Below, in pieces: positions 53,430-62,301 of a DNA stretch of 64,000 nucleotides (position 1 is its first letter; each line of letters opens with the position of its first letter). The notes beneath the pieces are model-generated. The model ran no database searches. It was not told the DNA's origin and was given only the letters and a program-made list of their open reading frames with translations. The translations under genes were made by a program, and so were the position numbers. The stretch covers positions 62,001-126,000 of the forward strand of contig CAVYJN010000006.1 of assembly GCA_963768885.1 (NCBI GenBank). The letters run 5' to 3'. The stretch comes from DASRIA01 sp963768885 (GTDB taxonomy: Bacteria > Actinomycetota > Thermoleophilia > Solirubrobacterales > JBBDJG01).

Positions 53430-54436
53430 TACCCGCGCCCGGTGAGGCGGCGCAACACGCGCAGCACGCGTGCGCCGACGCGGAGGGCGAGCCGCATCGG
53501 CCGCCGCTCCATCCAGGAGTCGAGGTCGATCTGGGCCCGCTCGAGCCAGTAGGCCTGACGCTCGAGGCGTGCCATCTCGATCGATCGGCGGTCGCGCAGC
53601 AGCAGCAGCTCGTGCTCGGTCTCCGCGAGGCTGCGGCGCACTTGCGCCAGCTCCTCGACCTGCGCGATCCACCGCTGGACCTCGAGGCCGTGCGTGAGCA
53701 GCGCCACCTGCCGCGGCGGGTCGACGGGCTGGTCGCTGCACGCCGCGACCGTGTACAGCTCGCTGCCGGGCTCGCGCGCGACGAGCTTCGCGACCTCGGC
53801 GTCGAGGCCCCGGTCCGCGTCGGCCGCGGCGAAGGCGTCGTCGTCGAGCACCGCGCTCGCGATCCAGTTGTGCTGGCGCAGCAGCCGCACGTGAGGGAAG
53901 GACTGCGACAGCAGGTCCTCGAACTCGGCGGCGGTCAGCTCCTTCTCGTGGAAGGGGTTGCCCGCGGGGTAGACCCCCCGGTTCGGCGAGGACACGAGCA
54001 AGGTCCCGCCCGGCCGCAGCACCCGGGCGAGCTCGCCGATCGCGGCCGCCTGGGCCGCGACGTGCTCGATCGTCTCGAAGCAGGTGACCACGTCGAAGCT
54101 GTCGTCCTCGAACGGGAGGGAGGTCACGTCACCCGTCGTGAACTCGACCTTCGGCCCTTCGCCGTACGCCGCGCGCGCGGCATCGACCGTCCGCTCGTCG
54201 ACGTCGACACCGACGCAGCGGGCGGCGCCGCCGGCCTCGACGAGCAGCCGGCAACCGTAGCCCTGCCCGCAACCGGCATCGAGGACCTCGCGCCCCGCGA
54301 CCGCCCCGGCCGCCCACCGATAACGCGCGAAGTGCTCGGCCTCGACGAGCTCGCCCCTGAAGCCCGAGGGGTCGAATCGCTCGACGGTCTGGTCGCCAGG
54401 CGTGGTTGGGGTGGTTGTGCCGGCAGTGTCTGACAT
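53429..54436 (-). CDS. SAM-dependent methyltransferase (class I)
   Basis: 335 aa. Motif I EVLDAGCGQGYGCRLL, acidic loop VGVDVDE, and post-motifs FTTGDVTSLPFEDDSFDVVTCFETIEHV and LRPGGTLLVSSPNRGVY form a complete methyltransferase core in residues 40-180. The C-terminal 100 residues contain a likely coiled coil (VEELAQVRRSLAETEHELLLLRDRR) and a basic end. Such enzymes cap or modify glycan chains and may use the coiled coil to measure length, but that is only an analogy. Start ATG 54436. Confidence 0.87.
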   Translation of the reverse strand: MSDTAGTTTPTTPGDQTVERFDPSGFRGELVEAEHFARYRWAAGAVAGREVLDAGCGQGYGCRLLVEAGGAARCVGVDVDERTVDAARAAYGEGPKVEFTTGDVTSLPFEDDSFDVVTCFETIEHVAAQAAAIGELARVLRPGGTLLVSSPNRGVYPAGNPFHEKELTAAEFEDLLSQSFPHVRLLRQHNWIASAVLDDDAFAAADADRGLDAEVAKLVAREPGSELYTVAACSDQPVDPPRQVALLTHGLEVQRWIAQVEELAQVRRSLAETEHELLLLRDRRSIEMARLERQAYWLERAQIDLDSWMERRPMRLALRVGARVLRVLRRLTGRG

Positions 54437-54534
54437 GGGGCTCGTGGCCCGACGGGGCGTGGGCGGCGGGACTGCATGGTAGCCTCGCCGCCCTTCGGAC
54501 TCTGCGTACGAGCAGGCATTCTCCCCTCCCTGGA

Positions 54535-56028
54535 ATGAAGCGACCACGACTCGGCAGAGCACGCGCGGCCCTCGCCGCCGTGCCCATCACGCTTCGCCTG
54601 CTGCTCGTCGTCGTGGCGCTCTTCGGATGCGCGTGGGCCCTGCTGCTGCCTCCCTGGCAGGCCCCCGACGAGAACAGCCACTTCGGCTACGGGCAGCTGC
54701 TCTCGGAGCGGTTCGAGCTGCCCGGCAAGTCCGGGCGCCCCGTGTTCTCCTCCGAGCAGCGGCTCGCGGAGAACCGGTCCAACTCCGACCAGACGGCGGC
54801 GGTCGTGTTCACCAAGCCGGAATGGAGCAAGGCGGCATACGAGCGCTGGCGGGCGGACCAGTCGCTGCTCTCCGACGCACAGCGCGCGGACGGCGGCGGC
54901 GCCAACCCGGCCTCGACCAACCCGCCGCTGTACTACCTCTACGAGGCACCGGCCTACCTTGCCGCCTCGGGCGGCGACATCCTCGACCGGCTCTACCTGA
55001 TGAGGCTCTGGTCGGTGCTCCTGCTGCTCGTCACCACGACCGCCACCTGGCTGCTCGCAGGCGAGCTGTTCGGGCCGCGGCGCCTGCTGCAGCTCGCCGC
55101 CGCGGGACTGGCGGGACTCGAGCCGATGGTGACCTTCATCAGCTCATCGGTGAATCCCGACGCGCTCCTGTACGCGCTCTGGAGCCTCGCGCTGTGGCTG
55201 GGCGTGCGGGTCCTGAGGCGCGGCCTCGAGCCGGCCTCGGTGGTGGCGCTGTTCGGTGTCGCGGCGCTCGCCGTGGTGACGAAGGCGACGGGGTACGCGC
55301 TGCTGCCGGCCGTGCTGCTCGCGCTCGCCGTGGCATTCGTGCGCGCGCGGCGCGCCGGCCGCGCCGGGACCGCCGTGGTCGCGGTCGCCGCGATGCTCGC
55401 GTTCGCCGTCCCGGTCGGCACGTGGCTCGTGACGGCGAGGGCGCTCGACCGGCCCGCGGTCAACGAGGTCTCGACCGCGCCCGGCAAGCCGAGCCCGACG
55501 CTCACGAACTTCAACGCGCGCGAGCTGGGGAGCTACCTGTGGCAGTTCTACCTGCCCCGGCTCTCGTTCCAGAAGGAGTTCGGCGGGATGGCGGACTATC
55601 CGGTCTACGACGTCTGGATCAAGACCGGGTGGGCGGCGTTCGGGTGGCTCGAGATCCGCTTCGCGAACTTCGTCTACGTGCTGCTGGCGTTCCTCACGCT
55701 CGCGGTGCTGGTCGCGGCCGCCGTGGCGGTGCTTCGCCGCCGGCGGCAGGTCGACTGGGCGATCGTGGGCTTCTTCGCGCTCGCCGCGCTGACGCTGCTG
55801 GCCGGCCTGCACTGGACCGAGTTCCGCACGCTCGTGGGCGGCAGCGGCCCCTTCAACCAGGGGCGCTACCTGCTGCCGCTGATCTCGATCTTCGGCGCCG
55901 CGCTCGCGGCGGCCCTCACGCTCGTCCCGCGGCGGTGGCTGGCGCCCGCCGTGGGCCTGGTCCTCGGCGGGCTGTTCGTGCTCCAGCTCTTCTCGCTCGC
56001 GATCGTGGTGGGCCGCTTCTATGCGTAG
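54535..56028 (+). CDS. DUF2142 family membrane protein
   Basis: 497 aa, about 11 membrane helices. The N-terminal PPWQAPDENSHFGYGQLLSE holds the D-E-x-x-H motif in the first external loop, as in GT-C-like DUF2142 proteins. The middle loop STNPPLYYLYEAPAYL and the C-terminal WTEFRTLVGGSGPFNQGRYLLPLISIF are typical. It is probably a lipid-linked sugar transferase or glycan-processing membrane protein. It is divergent from the methyltransferase gene, 98 bases away. Confidence 0.82.
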   Translation: MKRPRLGRARAALAAVPITLRLLLVVVALFGCAWALLLPPWQAPDENSHFGYGQLLSERFELPGKSGRPVFSSEQRLAENRSNSDQTAAVVFTKPEWSKAAYERWRADQSLLSDAQRADGGGANPASTNPPLYYLYEAPAYLAASGGDILDRLYLMRLWSVLLLLVTTTATWLLAGELFGPRRLLQLAAAGLAGLEPMVTFISSSVNPDALLYALWSLALWLGVRVLRRGLEPASVVALFGVAALAVVTKATGYALLPAVLLALAVAFVRARRAGRAGTAVVAVAAMLAFAVPVGTWLVTARALDRPAVNEVSTAPGKPSPTLTNFNARELGSYLWQFYLPRLSFQKEFGGMADYPVYDVWIKTGWAAFGWLEIRFANFVYVLLAFLTLAVLVAAAVAVLRRRRQVDWAIVGFFALAALTLLAGLHWTEFRTLVGGSGPFNQGRYLLPLISIFGAALAAALTLVPRRWLAPAVGLVLGGLFVLQLFSLAIVVGRFYA

Positions 56029-56674
56029 CGGCGTGGTCGCGTTCGCCGCCGTCGTGGCCGCGGGCCTCGCGGCGCTCGTGCTCGTCGCCGCCGGCGACGA
56101 GCGGGACCTGGCGTTCACGCTCGGGGTCCAGCCGAGCAACGTGGCGGTCGTGCTCTCGCCGGGCGACGTCGTGTGCCAGGGCCCGATCGACGTGCCCGTC
56201 GACGCCGCCTCGGTGCAGCTTCGGACCGACGCCGTGGCCCGCCCCCGCCCGGCCCTGCGCGTGTCGGTGCGCGACGCGGCGGCCCGCGAGATCCGCGGCG
56301 CGCAGACCGTGCCGCGCGGGGCGGGCGCGCTCGTGGACGCGCCGGTCGCCGGCCTCGAGGGGGGCAGCCGCGTGTCGGTCTGCGCGCGCAACGAGGGCCC
56401 GGGGAAGGTCGGGCTGTTCGGCGGCCCGCCCCTGGCGTCGCGCACCAGCGTGGCGGTCGCGAACGGGGAGCAGGTGCCCGGCGACGTCGCGCTCGTCTTC
56501 CACCGCAGCGGGTCCCGCTCGATGCTCGCGGCGCTGCCCGACGCGCTCGACCGCGCCGCCCTGTTCCACGCCTCCTGGCTCGAGCCGTGGATGCTCTGGG
56601 CGCTCGCCGCGATCCTCGCGCTCGGGTGCCCGTTCCTCGTCGCGCGTGCGCTCGCGGCGGCGCGCGAGGACTAG
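56021..56674 (+). CDS. Membrane protein with extracytoplasmic beta domain
   Basis: 217 aa. One N-terminal helix (GVVAFAAVVAAGLAALVLVAAG) and one near the C-terminus (WMLWALAAILALGCPFLVARAL) enclose a beta-rich outer region with two cysteines (VVCQGP, VSVCARNEG). It overlaps the DUF2142 gene by eight bases and so belongs to that transcript. No family recognised; a partner role in glycan assembly is suggested by position only. Confidence 0.75.
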   Translation: MRSGVVAFAAVVAAGLAALVLVAAGDERDLAFTLGVQPSNVAVVLSPGDVVCQGPIDVPVDAASVQLRTDAVARPRPALRVSVRDAAAREIRGAQTVPRGAGALVDAPVAGLEGGSRVSVCARNEGPGKVGLFGGPPLASRTSVAVANGEQVPGDVALVFHRSGSRSMLAALPDALDRAALFHASWLEPWMLWALAAILALGCPFLVARALAAARED

Positions 56675-58860
56675 GCCGCGGCCGCGCAGCGGCCCGCGGG
56701 CTTCGTTCGCACCGCGGTGATCGCAAGGCCGACGTGCTTGCCCCCGGGAAGCACGGTGTCGCCGGGCGTGCGAACGGTGAGCGTCACGGGCCGGCCGGGA
56801 CGCGGACACGCGCGGACGCGCGCGACGACGGACGTGGCTTTCGCGACAGACCCCCGCACAGGCCGGGTGCCCCCCTCGATCCTGAACCGCGCGCGCGGGG
56901 GGTGATAGGGGCTCGACGTCAGCTCGACCGCCACGTCGACGCGGCGGTTCCGCGTGCCATCGGCCGGGTGGTAGACGCGGATCGTCGCCGGCTTGCCCGC
57001 GGTCGACCAGCCGTTGGCGTCCGTGCCGAGCACGGCCCACTCCGCCCTGAAGGGCGTCGCGAGCTCCAGCAGGTGCAGCAAGGACGTTCCCGCGAGCACC
57101 TTGCCCGCGGGCCGGAAGCGGCGGTCGAGGCGGGGGACGACCGCGTAGCGCAGGCGCTCGTCCACGTCGAGCGCACCGGTACGGGGGTCCAGGGTCACCT
57201 TCTGCCCCGCGAACCCGCTGTCACGCCACGCGGGTTCGTAGTCGTACATCCGCACGACGGACTTGTTCCAGTACTCGAGGTCCCACCACGCCTTGCGGGT
57301 GACCTCGGTTCCCGCGATCACGGCGGGCGCGAAAGCCGCCTCGGCGCCGTCGGGCAGCACGTCGTCGACCCAGTTGAGCCCCCGTGCACGCTGCAGCGGC
57401 GTGTCGAGGCCGAGGCGCGCCTCCGACGCCGCCTGCACAGGCTGAAGCTTGTCGAAGTCGTAGACCGCGGCCGTCGCGCAGTAGGCAAGGACGGGAAGCA
57501 TCGCGACGGCCACGCGCCACCCGGCCGGCAGCCTGCCGAAGGCCCATGCCAGCGCGAGCGAGCCCGCGATCACCAGAACGGTGAACAGCTCTCCGGGAGT
57601 GAGGTCGTCGGTTCCCACCGCGGTCCCGATGTCGTGGGCGCGGCCGTTCAGGACCCGGTAGAAGGGCGAGACGAACGAGTAGCTGTTGGACAGGCCGAAA
57701 TCGAGCTTGGCCAGCAGCCAGACCGTGACGAGCGCTCCCGCCGCGAGACCGAGCCAGCGCATTCGCGGCCGCAGGGCGTAGGTGCCTGCCGCGATCACGA
57801 GCAGCGGCGCGATGTAGAAGGCGTAGCGCTCCTGCACCAGGCCGATCGTGCGGAGGTTGACCGATGCGGCTTGGAGCACGACGCCGATCACGATCAGCCC
57901 GAGCAGGACCGCGAACGCGTGCTCCGAGCGCTCGCGTGGGCGCACCATGGTCGTGACGCCCCATGCGATCGCGAGGACCAGCGGCAGGACGGCGACGTTG
58001 GCGGCGATCATCGCGAGGTGGGCGCGGAAGCTGCGGCTGATGCCGTGCGGCAGCAGGTTGCCGGTGAGCGTGTTGCCGTAGGCGCCCGCTCCGCGCTGGA
58101 CGCCGCCGGTGGCGGCGAGCAGCGCGAGCAGAGCGGCACCGATCGCCGTCGCCACGGCCAGGACCACGTGCTCGCGCAGCACGCCGGCCAATCGTCCGCG
58201 CAGATGGCCGAGTCGTCCGCGCTTCCGCAGCCACGTCGTTTCGAACGTCAGCGCGTGGATCACCACGGCCAGCACGAGCACGCCGCCGAGGAGCGCGAAC
58301 TGGGTGCGGGTGAGGGCCGCGAGCACGATCGCGCCGACCGCGATCGCGTCCCGGCGCGGGCTCGGCTCGACCACCGCCCTCGTCATCGCCAGCACCGTCC
58401 ACATGAAGACCGGGTACGCGGCCGACTCCGTGAGCAGCATGTTCGCGTAGACGACCCATGGCACGACGACACTGGTCGCGGCTGCGGCGTACGCGACGGC
58501 GCGTGACCGCGAGATGTCGCGCGCGAGCAGATAGGTGGGGATGGCGGTGCTCGCCATCAGGACCGCATTGAGGCCGTGCGCGACCTTGAATGCCGCCGTG
58601 GTGTCCATCACCTGTAGCAGCGGGGCGATCAGCAGCGGATACACCGGCGTGAACTGGCCGTAGTAATCGCCGCGCACCGTGGGCACGAGCGAGAGCGTGT
58701 CCCCGAAGTTCTGCGCGAGCTTCACGTAGAGGAGCTCGTCCGTCAACAGCCCCCATTCCTCGACCTGGAGGCTCCAGTAGGCGATGAACGCGGTGCCCGC
58801 CGCGACGATGGCGAACAGCGGCATTGCGCTGCGGACGTCACTGAGCGCGGGGCGTCGCAC
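56671..58860 (-). CDS. Large GT-C-like membrane protein
   Basis: 729 aa from GTG 58860 (ATG 58824 is the alternative). About 11 membrane helices in the first 480 residues, with an acidic pair after the first helix (EWGLLTDELLYVKLAQNFG), as in GT-C glycosyltransferases using lipid-phosphate sugars. The C-terminal 250 residues are an external, soluble beta-rich domain (WWDLEYWNKSVVRMYDYEP). It overlaps the preceding gene's end by four bases. Probably adds a sugar on the outer face; donor unknown. Confidence 0.8.
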   Translation of the reverse strand: MRRPALSDVRSAMPLFAIVAAGTAFIAYWSLQVEEWGLLTDELLYVKLAQNFGDTLSLVPTVRGDYYGQFTPVYPLLIAPLLQVMDTTAAFKVAHGLNAVLMASTAIPTYLLARDISRSRAVAYAAAATSVVVPWVVYANMLLTESAAYPVFMWTVLAMTRAVVEPSPRRDAIAVGAIVLAALTRTQFALLGGVLVLAVVIHALTFETTWLRKRGRLGHLRGRLAGVLREHVVLAVATAIGAALLALLAATGGVQRGAGAYGNTLTGNLLPHGISRSFRAHLAMIAANVAVLPLVLAIAWGVTTMVRPRERSEHAFAVLLGLIVIGVVLQAASVNLRTIGLVQERYAFYIAPLLVIAAGTYALRPRMRWLGLAAGALVTVWLLAKLDFGLSNSYSFVSPFYRVLNGRAHDIGTAVGTDDLTPGELFTVLVIAGSLALAWAFGRLPAGWRVAVAMLPVLAYCATAAVYDFDKLQPVQAASEARLGLDTPLQRARGLNWVDDVLPDGAEAAFAPAVIAGTEVTRKAWWDLEYWNKSVVRMYDYEPAWRDSGFAGQKVTLDPRTGALDVDERLRYAVVPRLDRRFRPAGKVLAGTSLLHLLELATPFRAEWAVLGTDANGWSTAGKPATIRVYHPADGTRNRRVDVAVELTSSPYHPPRARFRIEGGTRPVRGSVAKATSVVARVRACPRPGRPVTLTVRTPGDTVLPGGKHVGLAITAVRTKPAGRCAAAA

Positions 58861-59028
58861 GGCCCGACAGGGTACGGGTCCCGCGGCCGGGAGCGCCCCG
58901 AGCACCCCTCGGGTCTGCGCCGGGGCCTATGATTTTCGCCTGCGCCGCACCCGGGCCGCCGTACGGGTGTTCTTCAGGAGCAGATGTACCCGACAGCTCT
59001 CCACACGGCCGCCCGGGCAGGCAACGCC

Positions 59029-59772
59029 ATGAAGGCACTCGCGATAGTCCCCGCATACAACGAGGAACGGCTCGTCGGCTCGGTGGTCGAGGCGATCAGG
59101 TCCGAGGCGCCCGGGTTCGACGTCGTGGTCGTCGACGACGGCTCCACGGACGCGACCGCGGTGAGCGCGCGCAGCGCCGGCGCGCACGTGCTCGTGCACC
59201 CGTTCAACCTCGGGATCGGCGGGGCGATGCAGTCCGGTTACCGCTACGCGTTCGACCACGGCTACGACCTCGCCGTGCAGGTCGACGGCGACGGGCAGCA
59301 CGATCCCTCGGAGATCCAGGCGTTGATGGTCGCGATGGGGGAGCACGGCGTGGACATGGCCTGGGGCTCGCGGTTCCTCGAGCGCACGGGCTTTCGCACC
59401 TCGTTCCCGCGGAGGGTCGGGATCCGGCTGTTCTCGGTCGTGCTCTCGGCGATCTGCCGCCAGCGGATCACCGACCCGACCTCGGGGTTCAGGCTCTGCA
59501 ACCAGCGCGCGATCGAGCTGTTCGCGCGCGACTACCCGCACGACTACCCGGAGGTCGAGGGCATCCTGATGATGCACGCCCACCGGCTGCGGGCCCGCGA
59601 GGTGCCCGTGCGCATGCACGAGCGCCGCGACGGCCGTTCCTCGATCACGTCGGGCGAGTCCGTCTACTACATGGTCAAGGTGCTGCTCGCGATCTTCGTC
59701 GGGCTCTTCCGGCGCCGCCCCGTGGTGGAAGCGGGCCTCGAGGCGCCGGTGGCCGCGGAGCGGGGTATCTAG
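59029..59772 (+). CDS. GT2 glycosyltransferase, dolichol/polyprenyl-phosphate sugar synthase-like
   Basis: 247 aa from ATG 59029 (an upstream ATG at 58984 only adds 15 poorly conserved residues). IVPAYNEERLVG, VVVVDDGSTDAT and QVDGDGQHDPSEI show the GT-A fold and metal-binding DxD, and GSRFLERTG and DPTSGFRLCNQRAI fit the DPM1/GtrB family. Likely makes polyprenyl-phosphate-sugar for GT-C enzymes such as the neighbouring membrane proteins. It is followed seven bases later by the DUF2304 gene, a common partner. Confidence 0.9.
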   Translation: MKALAIVPAYNEERLVGSVVEAIRSEAPGFDVVVVDDGSTDATAVSARSAGAHVLVHPFNLGIGGAMQSGYRYAFDHGYDLAVQVDGDGQHDPSEIQALMVAMGEHGVDMAWGSRFLERTGFRTSFPRRVGIRLFSVVLSAICRQRITDPTSGFRLCNQRAIELFARDYPHDYPEVEGILMMHAHRLRAREVPVRMHERRDGRSSITSGESVYYMVKVLLAIFVGLFRRRPVVEAGLEAPVAAERGI

Positions 59773-59779
59773 GTCCGTA

Positions 59780-60244
59780 ATGGAACCTCGTCTCCAGTTC
59801 GTCGCGATCCTGGCGAGCAGCGCGCTCGTCTTCATCGTGTTCGAGCTGCTGCGTCGCCGGCGGCTGATCGAGCGCTACGCCCTGCTGTGGCTCGGGAGCT
59901 CGCTGGTCCTGCTGCTGCTGGCGGTGTGGACGGGCCTGCTCGAGACCTTCTCCGACACGCTCGGCATCGCGTACCCGCCGAACGCCCTCTTCATGGTCGC
60001 GTTCGGGTTCGTGCTGCTGCTGCTCCTGCACTTCTCGATCGCGATCTCGCGCCTCTCCGGGGAGACGAAGGTGCTCGCACAGGAAATCGCGCGGCTGGAC
60101 CGCGAGGTGCGGGTGTTGAAGGGCGGGGAGCAGCCCGAGCCGGACGACGTGCCGCTGCCGGCCCTGCGGGAGGGCGAGGGCTACGAGGCCGCGGCGCCGC
60201 TCGGGAGCGCTCAGCGCAGCAGCGCCCAGACCACGCGCCAGTAG
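59780..60244 (+). CDS. DUF2304 family membrane protein
   Basis: 154 aa. Three membrane helices in the first 90 residues (LQFVAILASSALVFIVFELLRRRRLIERYALLWL, then FSDTLGIAYPPNALFMVAFGFVLLLLLHFS), followed by a short coiled coil (ETKVLAQEIARLDREVRVL) and a variable tail. DUF2304 genes commonly accompany polyprenyl-phosphate glycosyltransferases, as here. Its 3' end overlaps the opposite-strand glycosyltransferase gene by 34 bases. Confidence 0.88.
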   Translation: MEPRLQFVAILASSALVFIVFELLRRRRLIERYALLWLGSSLVLLLLAVWTGLLETFSDTLGIAYPPNALFMVAFGFVLLLLLHFSIAISRLSGETKVLAQEIARLDREVRVLKGGEQPEPDDVPLPALREGEGYEAAAPLGSAQRSSAQTTRQ

Positions 60245-61272
60245 GCGCGCAGCCCGAGCCGCAGCACGCGGCTGCGACCCGCGCGGCCGAGGTACTCCGA
60301 GGACAGGTCGGCCGTCAGCGGTCGCGCGAACTCACGCGCGGTGACGCGCCTCTGCGACTGGACCGCACGGCGCTCGCGCAGCAGCCGCGGCAGGGCGCGC
60401 ATCACGTCGAGGTTCGCGCGCAGCTTCTGGGCGCCCCAGCCGCCCGCGAACGAGATCGCGAGCAGGGCCAGCTCGGTGGCCGCCAGCGCCGGCGCGACGA
60501 GCGCCAGCAGCGCGCCTGGATAGGTGCGCAGCAGGAGGGCCCAGCGGTTTCGCTCGAGCAGGCGCCACTTCGCCGCGCCCTTCGCGAAGTCGTAGTCGTG
60601 GTCGACGCGGGCGGCGGGCTCGATGCCGATCGTCTCTCCCGCGAGGCGCAGCCGCAGCGAGAGGTCGGCGTCCTCCACGTACATGAAGAAGTCGGGCGAG
60701 AAGCCGCCGAGGCGGCGCCAGGCGTCGGCGCGCACGGCCAGGCAGGCGCCCGAGGCGAACGTGACCTCGCGCGGCCCGGCGGGGGCCGCGACGAGCGGCT
60801 CGCCCGCCTGGCCGGCCCAGGACACCCCCGTGAAGTGCACGACGTTGCCGCTGGTGTTGACCGCGGTGCCGGAGTGCATCGTCACGAGCCCCATCCATGC
60901 GGCCCAGCCGCGGCCGTCGTCCCACGGGCGCGCGATCGCCTCGCGGAAGCCGCCGGCCACGACCGCGTCGGGGTTCAGGAACAGGATCACGTCGCGGCCG
61001 GCGGCCTCCGCACCCTGGTTCGCCGCCGCGGCGAAGCCGAGGTTCGCGGAGTTCTCGATCACGCGGGCACCCGGTGCGAGGGCGCGGGCGGCCGCGGGCG
61101 AGCCGTCCGTCGAGGCGTTGTCGACCACGACCAGCTCGTCCCCGTCGCGCAGCTGCGAAACCAGCGGCGGGAGCGCGCGCGAGAGCGCGTCGCGGCTGTT
61201 GTAGGTGACGATCACGACCGAAAGGGCGGCGGTCGTGCCTGGACCGGCCGCGGTCTGCTGCCCGGACGACAC
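60211..61272 (-). CDS. GT2 glycosyltransferase
   Basis: 353 aa. GT-A domain with SVVIVTYNSRDAL, VVVDNASTDGS, NLGFAAAANQGAE and FLNPDAVV, acceptor-side SGACLAVRADAWRRLGGFSPDFFMYVEDADLSLR, then a C-terminal hydrophobic helical pair. This pattern is seen in rhamnosyl- and galactofuranosyltransferases of cell-wall glycans. GTG start at 61272 directly follows the preceding gene's TGA, with no gap. Confidence 0.88.
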   Translation of the reverse strand: MSSGQQTAAGPGTTAALSVVIVTYNSRDALSRALPPLVSQLRDGDELVVVDNASTDGSPAAARALAPGARVIENSANLGFAAAANQGAEAAGRDVILFLNPDAVVAGGFREAIARPWDDGRGWAAWMGLVTMHSGTAVNTSGNVVHFTGVSWAGQAGEPLVAAPAGPREVTFASGACLAVRADAWRRLGGFSPDFFMYVEDADLSLRLRLAGETIGIEPAARVDHDYDFAKGAAKWRLLERNRWALLLRTYPGALLALVAPALAATELALLAISFAGGWGAQKLRANLDVMRALPRLLRERRAVQSQRRVTAREFARPLTADLSSEYLGRAGRSRVLRLGLRAYWRVVWALLR

Positions 61273-62301
61273 TCAGGACCCGCCGCTCAGCACACGGCGG
61301 GCAGCCGAGCGCGCGGCAACCCAGCGGTCGCGCATCGACCCCCGCGCCCAGGGCTCCCGGGTCACGAGCGCGTCGAGCTCCGTCAGGCCGACCGTCCTGC
61401 GCCGCTGGATCTCGCGTCGCTTGCGCAAGATCCGCGGCATGCCGGTGAGCGCGGCCCACCATCCCCGCAGGTTGCTTGCGAGCAGCCCGGCGCGAGCGTC
61501 CTGAGCGAGCAGGGCGAGGTTCACGGTCGCGATCTGCGGCGAGTGGCGCAGCAGCGCGGACCCGGGGAAGTTCTTGGCGACGAGCCACAGCTGGTTGCGC
61601 CGCTGCAGCGACAGGTACGCGCCCTTGCGCCGCCCCGTGGTCGCACCGCGCATGTGGAAGGCGATCGCGCCCGGCGCATACCAGGACCCCAGGCCGCGCA
61701 GCTGGGCACGAAACCCCCAGTCGGCGTCTTCCATGTAGGCGAAGAAGTCCTCGTCGAACGGACCGACCTCCTCGAGCGCGGGGCGGCGGTACATCGCCGC
61801 GCCGGCACATGCGCTGAAGACCGGCTCGGAGCGGTCGTACTGCCCGCGGTCGGACTCCCCGGCGCCGCGGTTCACGAAGGCGCCCGACCACCGCATCGTG
61901 TCGCCCGCGGCGTCGATCACGTCCCGCTCGGCGAAGCGCAGCATCTTGCCCGAGGCGGAGGCGGCCTCCGGATGTCTCGCCATCGCTTCGACCAGCTCGG
62001 CCATCCACCCGGGGTCCAGCTCGATGTCGTTGTTCAGCAGGGCGACCAGCTCTCCCCTGGTCGCCTCGATGCCGCGGTTGAGGGCTGCCGCGACGCCCAC
62101 GTTGTGCTCGAGGCGGACGATCTCCGCCTCCGCCCAGTCGCGGCGCAGGAGCGTCACGGAGTCGTCCGCGGATCCGTTGTCGACCACCGTGACGCTGAAG
62201 TCGCCATACGTCTGGCGTCGCAGCGACGAGAGCACCCCGGGCAGCAGGTCCCTGCCGTTGTAGCTCAGGACGACGACGGAGACGTGCGCAGCGTCGCCCA
62301 C
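61273..62301 (-). CDS. GT2 glycosyltransferase
   Basis: 342 aa. VSVVVLSYNGRDLLPGVL, VVDNGSADDSV, LLNNDIELDPGWM and FSACAGAAMYRRPALEEVGPFDEDFFAYMEDADWGFR are the GT2 core, very similar in layout to the next enzyme in the operon. The GTG start at 62301 shares one base with the TAG of the upstream gene; in-frame sequence above it belongs to the neighbour. Part of a four-gene unit on this strand. Confidence 0.88.
   Translation of the reverse strand: MGDAAHVSVVVLSYNGRDLLPGVLSSLRRQTYGDFSVTVVDNGSADDSVTLLRRDWAEAEIVRLEHNVGVAAALNRGIEATRGELVALLNNDIELDPGWMAELVEAMARHPEAASASGKMLRFAERDVIDAAGDTMRWSGAFVNRGAGESDRGQYDRSEPVFSACAGAAMYRRPALEEVGPFDEDFFAYMEDADWGFRAQLRGLGSWYAPGAIAFHMRGATTGRRKGAYLSLQRRNQLWLVAKNFPGSALLRHSPQIATVNLALLAQDARAGLLASNLRGWWAALTGMPRILRKRREIQRRRTVGLTELDALVTREPWARGSMRDRWVAARSAARRVLSGGS

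Noticed and set aside
54627..56720. 697-aa open frame overlapping the DUF2142 gene on the same strand
   Set aside because: Extreme Arg/Ala composition without membrane segments or motifs; the DUF2142 frame is conserved.
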